Shown here one piece after another: positions 15,040 to 22,039 of a stretch of DNA of 48,202 nt. The stretch's first letter is position 1; each line of letters opens with the position of its first letter. Under the pieces are notes generated by a model. It was not told where the DNA came from and did not search any database. It was given only the letters and a program-made list of their open reading frames with translations. Source of the stretch: Pelotomaculum propionicicum (GTDB lineage Bacteria > Bacillota > Desulfotomaculia > Desulfotomaculales > Pelotomaculaceae); assembly GCF_004369225.1 (NCBI RefSeq), contig NZ_QFFZ01000027.1, positions 1 to 48,202 of the forward strand, written 5' to 3'. Made by a program: the position numbers and the translations under genes.

Positions 15040-15849
15040 GTGGCCAGCGCCAAGGGAGTGCTAGTCGATATTACCAGGTGCATTGATTGTGAAAGCTGTG
15101 TTGTCGCCTGCCGTTTATACAATGGTCTGGATGCAGACACAAAAGGAGGAGCCAAACCGCGCCAGACCGGAAAGAATGAACTTGCTCCGAACAGGTGGAC
15201 GGTGGTGCGGGACAACCACGTCCAGAAGGACGGCAAGACGGTCAGGCGGTTTGTGAAACAGCAGTGTTTTCACTGTGTTGAGCCGGCCTGTGCCAGCGCC
15301 TGCTTTGCCAGGGCTATCCAGAAGACCCCTGAAGGTCCGGTAGTCTATAATGAAAAGTTATGCGTGGGCTGCCGTTACTGCATGATTGCCTGCCCATTCG
15401 GCATCCTGAGGTTTGAGTGGGATAAGCCGTTTCCCAGGGTGCTCAAGTGCCAGATGTGCCTGTCCAGGGTGGCAGACAATCAGATGCCGGCCTGCGCCAG
15501 TGTCTGTCCCACCCGCGCCATTGTTTTCGGTGAGCGGGAGCAAATCGTCCAAGAAGCAAATAAACGTATAGCCGCCAAGCCCGGTTTGTACATCAATCAG
15601 GTATATGGCGCCAAAGAAGCGGGCGGCACGTCCTGGCTCTATATATCGGATGTGCCGTTTGAGCAGCTTGGCTTTAAGACCAACGTTCCGGAAAAACCCA
15701 TCCCGGAATACACCTGGCAGGTGCTGAAATGGACCCCCGGTATATTTATTGGCTGGGGCGCCTTGCTGACCGGCATGTACTGGTATAATAAACGGCGGGC
15801 CACGGTCCATAACGAGGAAGAACTATACGCTCCTGTTGATAAAAAATAA
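15040..15849 (+). CDS. Four-cluster iron-sulfur electron transfer subunit (DmsB/HybA type) with C-terminal anchor
   Basis: This 269-residue ferredoxin-like subunit carries the cysteines for four [4Fe-4S] clusters: CIDCESCVVACR, CFHCVEPACASAC, CVGCRYCMIACP and CQMCLSRVADNQMPACASVCP. A single hydrophobic helix near the C-terminus (GIFIGWGALLTGMYWY) resembles the tail anchor of HybA. There is no signal of its own, so it probably crosses the membrane with HydA, which carries the Tat signal. It passes electrons between HydA and the quinone-reactive subunit that follows. The start is GTG at 15040, about 10 bp after AAGGA. Confidence 0.9.
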   Translation: MASAKGVLVDITRCIDCESCVVACRLYNGLDADTKGGAKPRQTGKNELAPNRWTVVRDNHVQKDGKTVRRFVKQQCFHCVEPACASACFARAIQKTPEGPVVYNEKLCVGCRYCMIACPFGILRFEWDKPFPRVLKCQMCLSRVADNQMPACASVCPTRAIVFGEREQIVQEANKRIAAKPGLYINQVYGAKEAGGTSWLYISDVPFEQLGFKTNVPEKPIPEYTWQVLKWTPGIFIGWGALLTGMYWYNKRRATVHNEEELYAPVDKK

Positions 15850-15880
15850 TACTTAAGAGTTGACTGGAGGCGAAGATTTA

Positions 15881-17050
15881 ATGGAAAATAAGAACTGGAG
15901 TTTTAGAGTGACAGGTTTTAGGAAATTATTAATTTTATTTGTAATTATCGCGGCCATAGCCAGCCTTTACCGTTTTATTTACGGCCTGGGCTCTGTGACC
16001 AACATGAGTGACCAGTGGCCCTGGGGGCTGTGGATCGGCTTCGACCTGCTCTGCGGCATCGCCCTGGCCGGCGGCGGCTTCAGCACAGCCCTTATTGTGC
16101 ACGTCCTGCACAAGGATAAATACCTGCCGGTTGCCCGCGCTGCTTTGCTGACTTCCTTGCTGGGTTATATCATTGCACTGGTCGGCCTTTTCCTGGATAT
16201 CGGGAGGTGGTACAATTTCTGGCGGCCATTTTTCTACTGGGGCTATCACTCGGTGCTGTTTGAGGTTTTCTGGTGTATTGCACTTTACACCACGGTACAG
16301 GTACTTGAGTTCGGGGATATCTTTTTCGAAAAGGTGCACTGTCCTTCTTTAAAGAGAATTCTTAGTGCTACTATGCCTTTCTGGCTGATCATCGGGATTG
16401 TATTGCCTACCCTGCACCAGTCGTCACTGGGATCGCTCTACATTGTCGCGGTCAACAGGCTGAACCCTCTGTGGTGGTCCATGATCATCCCCTTCTTTTT
16501 TGTCTGGTCCGCCTTTTTCCTGGGTCCGGCCATGGTCACCATCGAAGGGACCCTGGCGGCGAGAACCTACGGACGGGAGCCTGAACAGCCGGTTTTCTCC
16601 AGTCTGACCAAGGTCACCCTGTGGATGATGATTATTTACTTCATTGTGAAAATAGTTGACTTGAACTACCGGGGGGTTTTCTCCAATGCTTTTGACGGGT
16701 CCTATGAGAGCAACATGTTCCTGACCGAGATGATTGTGTTTGTGCTGCTGCCGATTTTTATGTACGCTGTTCCAGGCATCCGCAACAAGCAGTGGGGGGT
16801 TCTGACCGCCTCCATCCTGGTGGTGGCGGGTGTTGTCTTCAACCGGATGAACGTGGTTTTTACCGGTATGGCCAAGAGCGCCGGCGGTCATTATTTCCCC
16901 ACCATCTGGGAATTCTTAATCACCATCGGTATGTGGAGCGCGCTTGTCCTGCTTTACTGCTTCATAGTAGAGAACTTTCCTATATTAACGAAAGAGGAGC
17001 ACGTTTCTCATGGCAGCGGTTTGGGTTCCAAGACAGGCATTCACGCATAA
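15881..17050 (+). CDS. NrfD/HybB-type integral membrane subunit of the hydrogenase
   Basis: This polytopic protein, about 389 residues and roughly ten hydrophobic helices, belongs to the NrfD/PsrC/HybB family that exchanges electrons with the quinone pool. Family-like segments include DQWPWGLWIGFDLLCGIALAGGGF, GRWYNFWRPFFYWGYHSVLFEVFWC and LPTLHQSSLGSL. I take the ATG at 15881, 10 bp after GGAGG; the frame can be extended to a TTG at 15860 but that codon precedes the ribosome binding site. It completes a hydA-FeS-NrfD operon, a quinone-linked exported hydrogenase. Confidence 0.9.
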   Translation: MENKNWSFRVTGFRKLLILFVIIAAIASLYRFIYGLGSVTNMSDQWPWGLWIGFDLLCGIALAGGGFSTALIVHVLHKDKYLPVARAALLTSLLGYIIALVGLFLDIGRWYNFWRPFFYWGYHSVLFEVFWCIALYTTVQVLEFGDIFFEKVHCPSLKRILSATMPFWLIIGIVLPTLHQSSLGSLYIVAVNRLNPLWWSMIIPFFFVWSAFFLGPAMVTIEGTLAARTYGREPEQPVFSSLTKVTLWMMIIYFIVKIVDLNYRGVFSNAFDGSYESNMFLTEMIVFVLLPIFMYAVPGIRNKQWGVLTASILVVAGVVFNRMNVVFTGMAKSAGGHYFPTIWEFLITIGMWSALVLLYCFIVENFPILTKEEHVSHGSGLGSKTGIHA

Positions 17051-17090
17051 TAAAAGAGCTTTACGGTTCTTGTAACTGTTAGCTTCTTCT

Positions 17091-17124
17091 TGGAGGCGTC
17101 TATATGACGCCTCCAGGGAGGCTG
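17091..17124 (+). terminator. Strong hairpin after the hydrogenase operon
   Basis: A perfect 10-bp stem, TGGAGGCGTC (17091-17100) and GACGCCTCCA (17106-17115) with loop TATAT, follows the last hydrogenase gene. The T-tract is delayed (GGGAGGCTGTTTTA), so termination may be partial. Confidence 0.6.
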
Positions 17125-17159
17125 TTTTAAAAGTTGAGCTTCATATCCAATTCCGGGGG

Positions 17160-18623
17160 GTGGTCCTCATAAGCAAGGTAACTATTGACTTCATGCCCTT
17201 TTTGTTGGAGGCTTTTGGGCAGGAAAAGAAAACATACCATGATCTGGATAAAATTTATAAAGAGATGGGTGCCGGGCTCTATAAGTTGGCCGAGGCGTCG
17301 GAGTACTACCACCACCCAATAGTAAGAGAAGGGACCACGCAGCAGGAGGAGTATGCTAAAAAAACACTTGGTATTTTATTATATCTGGAAAAAACAAACG
17401 ACAATGAAATATGGACCCGTCTTTTTGGTATAATCAAAAAAGTTTGGCCCAATATTCTTATCTATCTGGAGAATAATGAGTGTATTCATATTGAGGAATA
17501 TTTCGCAGGTAGAATGGACTATCTGAAAAGCAGCGGCAGGGTGAACACGGAAACAATCATTCTTCTTTGGATGGCCAATGTGCTTGGGAAGGAAATAAAG
17601 AGGGATCACCTGTTTAATGCTGTCGGTTATGTGCTGGTTGAACGTTTAATGTTAAGGAATAAGAATAATACTAAAGTATTTTGCCGGCGGAATATGGAAA
17701 GGCCGTTATTGAAAAATATCCGTGAGTTGAAATCGAGAATACGCGACAAGTACGGAGATATAAACAACCTTAACTCAGTTTTTAAGGTCGGGGACAAGGA
17801 ATTAACAAAGCACATATATTTTTTTGAAAAGCTGAATGACACTGAAGAGATGAGCATCAACCGCATTTTTGAGAACCTGGAAATATCGAACCGGGATGTC
17901 GAAGAGATTCTTGGGGCATACATAACAGAATTTGATGGCAAGGACACCTCCGAGGCAGCTAAATATTTGGTTTCAGGGTTTATGCTGAAAGGGCTGATAA
18001 AAGCATATAAAGACGCCAAAGAATATTACTTCGAGAGGAATAAAGATTTAGTGCCGGTAGACACGGAGTCATACAAAAAGGCTATCGCGGCAGTTGCCGG
18101 CGAACGGGACTACCACAAAGCTCAGGCCAAGAAGTTGGCCGGACAGGTTGCCGAACTAAAAGATAACTTGGAAGAATTGCACACCAGGAAGATCGCTGAT
18201 ATGGAGAAAAGGATTAAGGAATTAGAAAGGCGCCTGGTTCTAGAAAAGGAAAAAGAGAAAGAGCTTGTGGAACTGCGCAACCTGATGTTTTCCCTGAGTA
18301 ATGAGAATATCCAGCCCGAGTCCGGCATGAGTCAGGGACCTGACTTGAGCAGGGTAAACGTGGCGGTTGCAGGCGGTTTCGAGCGCTGGCAAAAAAAGAT
18401 CAAAGAGCGATATCCGAACTTTGTGTTTATCGCCTCGGAAAATTTCGATGTCAGACTGCTGGACGGTATTGATCATGTGTTTATCTTTGCAAGGCACATA
18501 GGACACAAGCTGTACTACCGGATTATTAGTGAAGTAAGAAAAAGAGGAATACCTATAAGCTATGTAAGCAAGGTTAATGAAGATCTTGCAGTAAAAGAAA
18601 TAAAAAATGCGCTTACCGGGTAA
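17160..18623 (+). CDS. Uncharacterised protein with coiled coil and DUF2325-like C-terminal domain
   Basis: I do not recognise the function. The 487-residue soluble protein is largely alpha-helical up to about 300 and has a charged Lys/Glu coiled coil at about 315-385 (KRIKELERRLVLEKEKEKEL). It ends in a small alpha/beta domain (about 400-487, VNVAVAGGFERW through ISYVSKVN) of the DUF2325 kind, which resembles nucleotide-binding Rossmann folds. That domain commonly ends proteins of similar build in Clostridia. The assigned start is GTG at 17160 without a good ribosome binding site; the ATG at 17193 is a possible alternative. It stands alone between the hydrogenase operon and the cobalamin-controlled cobK unit and shows no evident link to either. 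Confidence 0.6.
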   Translation: MVLISKVTIDFMPFLLEAFGQEKKTYHDLDKIYKEMGAGLYKLAEASEYYHHPIVREGTTQQEEYAKKTLGILLYLEKTNDNEIWTRLFGIIKKVWPNILIYLENNECIHIEEYFAGRMDYLKSSGRVNTETIILLWMANVLGKEIKRDHLFNAVGYVLVERLMLRNKNNTKVFCRRNMERPLLKNIRELKSRIRDKYGDINNLNSVFKVGDKELTKHIYFFEKLNDTEEMSINRIFENLEISNRDVEEILGAYITEFDGKDTSEAAKYLVSGFMLKGLIKAYKDAKEYYFERNKDLVPVDTESYKKAIAAVAGERDYHKAQAKKLAGQVAELKDNLEELHTRKIADMEKRIKELERRLVLEKEKEKELVELRNLMFSLSNENIQPESGMSQGPDLSRVNVAVAGGFERWQKKIKERYPNFVFIASENFDVRLLDGIDHVFIFARHIGHKLYYRIISEVRKRGIPISYVSKVNEDLAVKEIKNALTG

Positions 18624-18637
18624 GAGTAAAAACAAGC

Positions 18638-18676
18638 ACACCTTTACATCAAGAGAAAGAAGGGGTGTTTTCTTTC
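18638..18676 (+). terminator. Weak intrinsic terminator after the DUF2325 gene
   Basis: ACACC (18638-18642) can pair with GGTGT (18664-18668), followed by TTTCTTTC. The stem is short with an internal mismatch, so this is a modest call. Confidence 0.35.
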
Positions 18677-18791
18677 ATGAAAGGCTTCTTTGACCAATAC
18701 CGCCAGCCCGTCAATGGATCTTCTTAAATCTGTACTGCCGCAGCTTAGTCTGCATGAATAGACCTGATTCAATATTTTTAAATGGTGCTTA

Positions 18792-18821
18792 TTGACATTC
18801 ATTATCTTTTTATAGTAAAGT
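18792..18821 (+). promoter_or_regulatory. Sigma-A promoter of the cobK unit
   Basis: A perfect -35 TTGACA (18792-18797) is followed after 18 bp by TAAAGT (18816-18821). Transcription would begin close to 18828, just before the cobalamin aptamer. Confidence 0.55.
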
Positions 18822-18842
18822 TAAAAAAACCTAATATGAAAA

Positions 18843-18980
18843 GGATAAGCAGGGAAGCCGGATAAAAAGCCGGCGCGGTCCCGCCACTGTATAAGGGAGT
18901 TCTTCTGTATTATGCCACCGGAAAAACTGGGAAGGCGCAGAGAGAGCAATGATCTTGAGCCAGGATATCTGCTTATTTTT
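18843..18980 (+). ncRNA. Cobalamin riboswitch (aptamer) upstream of cobK
   Basis: The conserved core is unmistakable: GCGCGGTCCCGCCACTGT at 18873-18890, ATGCCACCGG at 18912-18921, CTGGGAAGGCGC at 18927-18938 and GAGCCAGGA at 18957-18965. The closing stem pairs AAGCAG (18847-18852) with CTGCTT (18969-18974). The expression platform ends in the terminator at 19053, so adenosyl- or other cobalamin binding should shut off read-through into cobK and the ABC exporter. Confidence 0.93.
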
Positions 18981-19052
18981 GTTATCCGCCAGTACCCACG
19001 AGTGATGGGGAGGGAATAACAGCCAATTATTTTGGCCTGATAGGGTATCAAC

Positions 19053-19086
19053 AACCTCCGCATTTACCGTGTGGAGGTTTTTTATT
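19053..19086 (+). terminator. Riboswitch-controlled intrinsic terminator
   Basis: AACCTCC (19053-19059) pairs with GGAGGTT (19073-19079), followed by a TTTTTT run. It is the expression platform of the cobalamin riboswitch. Confidence 0.85.
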
Positions 19087-19089
19087 AAA

Positions 19090-19340
19090 AGTAAATATTT
19101 TTGAATAGGTGCTTGGTCTTGAGAGACTGAGCTTAATACTGACTCGGTAATACCCGAGCTGAATACTGTTATGGTGAATAAACTAAAATGAGTTGAACTT
19201 TAGTTTATGATGAGCCCGATCCGGTATCATGCCTATTCCAACTACCGCATCTGAAGCAATTCGGGGAGGTGTTAGAATGGTCGTGATACTGCTGTCTCCC
19301 TAGTTAATTGACCGGCTAGGGCATTTTTATTTTAACGGGC
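19090..19340 (+). other. Second structured leader segment before cobK, ending in another terminator
   Basis: Beyond the riboswitch terminator lie three more inverted repeats: CTCGG / CCGAG (19143-19158); a perfect 10-bp ATAAACTAAA / TTTAGTTTAT (19178-19187 / 19199-19208); and CCCTAG / CTAGGG (19298-19303 / 19316-19321), which runs into CATTTTTATTTT like a second intrinsic terminator. No open frame fills this region. The string ATCCGGTATC at 19219 recurs in the leader at 21855. It may be a second regulatory RNA in tandem with the riboswitch; the ligand is unknown. Confidence 0.45.
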
Positions 19341-19360
19341 TGGGAGGTTATTCTTTAGCA

Positions 19361-20125
19361 ATGATTCTTTTGTTGTCAGGCACCCATGAAGGAAGAGAGA
19401 TCGTGACCAGACTCTCCCAAAAAGGTTACCGGGTTATCACCCTGACTTCATCTGAATACGGCTGCAAACAGGCAATGGATGACGGCAGTCAGGAGGCCTT
19501 CACCGGTGAGTTGGGTCGAAAAGAGTTGCTCCGCCTGCTGGAACAAAAAGCAGTTAAGGCTGTCGTGGATTCTACCCACCCTTTTCCCGGCAGGATCTCA
19601 AATCTGATGGAGGAGCTGTGCAACCAAAGGGGGATCCTGCGCATTCGCTACTTGCGGGATGAAACGAACCTCCCTGACAACTCACTTATATACCCTGTTT
19701 TTTCATGGGAAGAGGCTGCAAAGAAGGCAGCAGGCCTTGGTAAGACTATTTTTCTGACAACAGGCAGCAATAACTTGGAGGTATTTCTGGATAATGTTAA
19801 AGGCCTGGACCTGAGGATAGTGGTCAGGATTTTACCGGAACATAAAGTAGTCAGGAAATGCCAGGATTTGGGCCTCGCCCCCAAGGACATCGTAGCCATG
19901 CAGGGTCCGTTTTCTAAAGAAATGAACAGGATTATTTTTAAGAGCTATAATGCCAAGGTAATAGTGACCAAAGACAGCGGGAGAGCGGGGGGAACTGATA
20001 CCAAAATATCAGCAGCCCTTTCGCTGAACATTCCTGTCGTAGTTATTAAACGGGATAAGGTCGGTGAAGGCAACATAGTAAGGACATATAACGAGATTAC
20101 TGAGATTCTGAAGACGGTTTTCTAG
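19361..20125 (+). CDS. cobK: Precorrin-6A / cobalt-precorrin-6A reductase
   Basis: This 254-residue protein matches CobK/CbiJ, which reduces (cobalt-)precorrin-6A with NAD(P)H in corrin ring synthesis. Family features are the N-terminal LLLSGTHEGREI, VDSTHPFPGRISN, FLTTGSNNLEVF, VRILPEHKV, AMQGPFSKEMN and TKDSGRAGGTDTKISAA. The ATG lies 13 bp after GGGAGG. It is the only dedicated corrin-ring synthesis gene in the window; the other enzymes must be elsewhere. Control by the cobalamin riboswitch upstream fits end-product repression. Confidence 0.92.
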   Translation: MILLLSGTHEGREIVTRLSQKGYRVITLTSSEYGCKQAMDDGSQEAFTGELGRKELLRLLEQKAVKAVVDSTHPFPGRISNLMEELCNQRGILRIRYLRDETNLPDNSLIYPVFSWEEAAKKAAGLGKTIFLTTGSNNLEVFLDNVKGLDLRIVVRILPEHKVVRKCQDLGLAPKDIVAMQGPFSKEMNRIIFKSYNAKVIVTKDSGRAGGTDTKISAALSLNIPVVVIKRDKVGEGNIVRTYNEITEILKTVF

Positions 20126-20190
20126 CATAACGACCACCGCATCATTATTGATATTGTAGATTTTCAGCAGGTTTGGGAGGCGTCGTAAAG

Positions 20191-21030
20191 ATGATCGAAC
20201 TAAGGCAATTGTCCAAACAGTACGGCAACATTCAAGCCGTAGTTGACCTTGATTTAAAAATTAGACGGGGAGAGATTTTCGGCTTGCTGGGGCCAAACGG
20301 TGCTGGTAAAACAACGATTGTCAGAGTGCTGACCATGCTCACCAGGCCCTCCGGGGGTAGTGCGTCAATCAACGGCTATGAGGTAAACCGTGATTTGAGA
20401 AAGGTTAAAAAGGAGATCGGCGTGGTTCCTCAACACATGAACCTGGACCTGGAACTTACTGCCCGGGAAAACTTGGAATTGCACGGGCGGTTACATAAAA
20501 TGCCCCGTGCTCAGCGGCAGCAGAGAATTCAAGAACTCCTTGCTTACGTGGAACTGACTGAGCGGTCCAATGACCTGGCGGGAAAATATTCAGGTGGGAT
20601 GAAACGACGGCTGATGATTGCCAGGGCTTTAATGCACCATCCAGGCGTATTATTCCTGGACGAGCCGACGGCCGGGCTTGACCCCCAGGCACGGCGCAAA
20701 ATTTGGAATTTAATCAGGAGAATGAACAGTGAAGGTATGACCGTCCTGCTGACTACCCATTATATTGAAGAGGCGGAAGTACTCTGCCACCGGGTCGGGA
20801 TAATGGATCACGGCCGGTTGATTGCCCTGGATACACCTGCAAAGTTTAAAAAAAAGGTTGGGGAGATAGTCGTTGAGGTGCTAAATCACGGCAACACAAA
20901 ATACCGGTTTTTCGCCGGTAGGGAGCAGGCCGCGCAATATGCCGGGAGTCTGACGGAGAACGTGGTAATCCGGGAAGCTAATTTGGAAGACGTTTTTGTC
21001 GAATTGACCGGGCGTAAGGTAGGTGATTGA
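20191..21030 (+). CDS. ABC-2 type transporter ATP-binding protein
   Basis: This 280-residue ATPase of the drug/lipid exporter (DrrA/NatA) group has Walker A GPNGAGKTT, signature YSGGMKRR and Walker B VLFLDEPTAGLDP, and the C-terminal stretch typical of ABC-2 exporters. I place the start at ATG 20191, 10 bp after GGGAGG (20175-20180); the frame can be extended to a TTG at 20173 but that lies before the binding site. It shares the cobalamin-controlled unit with cobK and pairs with the permease that overlaps its stop. Substrate unknown; export or tolerance of a corrinoid intermediate is speculative. Confidence 0.88.
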   Translation: MIELRQLSKQYGNIQAVVDLDLKIRRGEIFGLLGPNGAGKTTIVRVLTMLTRPSGGSASINGYEVNRDLRKVKKEIGVVPQHMNLDLELTARENLELHGRLHKMPRAQRQQRIQELLAYVELTERSNDLAGKYSGGMKRRLMIARALMHHPGVLFLDEPTAGLDPQARRKIWNLIRRMNSEGMTVLLTTHYIEEAEVLCHRVGIMDHGRLIALDTPAKFKKKVGEIVVEVLNHGNTKYRFFAGREQAAQYAGSLTENVVIREANLEDVFVELTGRKVGD

Positions 21031-21764
21031 AGATTGATTTCTACACTGTATTCTGGCGGGAAATGATAGTTTTAAGACGCACCTTCAGCAAGTTCTTCGC
21101 TTCCCGCTTGGTCAGCCCCCTGCTTTACCTGGTGGCCTTCGGCTGGGGACTGGGGCGGAGCATCCAGATGAACGGAGGCAATTACCTGGAATTCATCGTG
21201 CCTGGGATTATTGCCCTGAGTGCCATGAATACCAGTTTTAACGCTGTAGGAATTAACCTTAACATGAGCCGGCTCTACCACAAGACCCTGGATGAATACC
21301 TGATTGCCCCGATCAGCCCCGGCGCCTTTATGCTGGGCAAGGTGCTTGCCGGAACCGTGCGCGGGCTGATCGCTTCCCTGATTATCCTGGCGCTGGCCTT
21401 CTTGTTCGGAGCGCACCTGGCCGTGAACGGCTGGTTCTTCCTGGTGGTGCTGCTTACCTGTTTTCTTTTCTCCGCGCTGGGGGCGGTGGCCGCCATGGTA
21501 GTCAATTCCCACGAAGATATGGCCAATTTCTCTACATTTGTAATTTTACCCATGTCTTTTTTGTGCGGCACATTCTTTTCAACGGATCGCTTGCCGGTAG
21601 TTATCGGCTATATTGTTGATGTTTTGCCCCTGACCCACGCCAGTTGTTTACTGCGGGCACTTGCCTCCGGTCAGGGTATGATGCCGCTCTCTCTGATGGT
21701 GCTGGTTGTTTACTCCATAATTTTCTTTGCGGCAGGTGTGGCGGCGGCGCTAAAGGTCAGGTAG
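21027..21764 (+). CDS. ABC-2 type transporter permease
   Basis: This 245-residue membrane protein has six hydrophobic segments and the ABC-2 permease pattern (LYLVAFGWGLGRSIQMNGGNYLEFIVPGI near the N-terminus, LPMSFLCGTFFS in the fifth segment). Its TTG start overlaps the ATPase stop by 4 bp (TTGA). It forms the exporter with the preceding ATPase, and resembles permeases of the DrrB/NodJ kind. Confidence 0.87.
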   Translation: MKIDFYTVFWREMIVLRRTFSKFFASRLVSPLLYLVAFGWGLGRSIQMNGGNYLEFIVPGIIALSAMNTSFNAVGINLNMSRLYHKTLDEYLIAPISPGAFMLGKVLAGTVRGLIASLIILALAFLFGAHLAVNGWFFLVVLLTCFLFSALGAVAAMVVNSHEDMANFSTFVILPMSFLCGTFFSTDRLPVVIGYIVDVLPLTHASCLLRALASGQGMMPLSLMVLVVYSIIFFAAGVAAALKVR

Positions 21765-21839
21765 CTCTTTGAAAAAAGCTTTTTGGTCAAGTTTTGTAGC
21801 GTTGGTTTTTGCTGATAACCTTATTAAGTTGAATGTAAA

Positions 21840-22039
21840 TGGAAGGTTAGTTGAATCCGGTATCGCGCCACAACTGATTGACGGTAAGGCCATGGTATAG
21901 TTGCGTTGAAGGGGATTGCCAGCGGACATCCCCTGGACCTTTCAGACGGAAAACCAGTGCTCAGGACAGATGCGGCATCATGATTATGCGAACTGGCAGA
22001 TCAGTTTTATAAAAGATTAAAATTGGGGAGGAATGAGAG
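21840..22039 (+). other. Structured leader of the surface corrinoid-binding operon
   Basis: This 200-nt gene-free stretch has inverted repeats CAACT / AGTTG (21871-21875 / 21899-21903) and AGGGGAT / ATCCCCT (21910-21916 / 21928-21934). It also has a pair AACTG / CAGTT followed by TTATAAAA near 21990. It shares ATCCGGTATC (21855-21864) with the cobK leader. Words such as GCGCCACAACTG recall parts of cobalamin riboswitches, but the full consensus (GCCACTG, AGCCAGGA) is absent. A variant corrinoid-responsive RNA is possible; I cannot confirm it. Confidence 0.35.
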
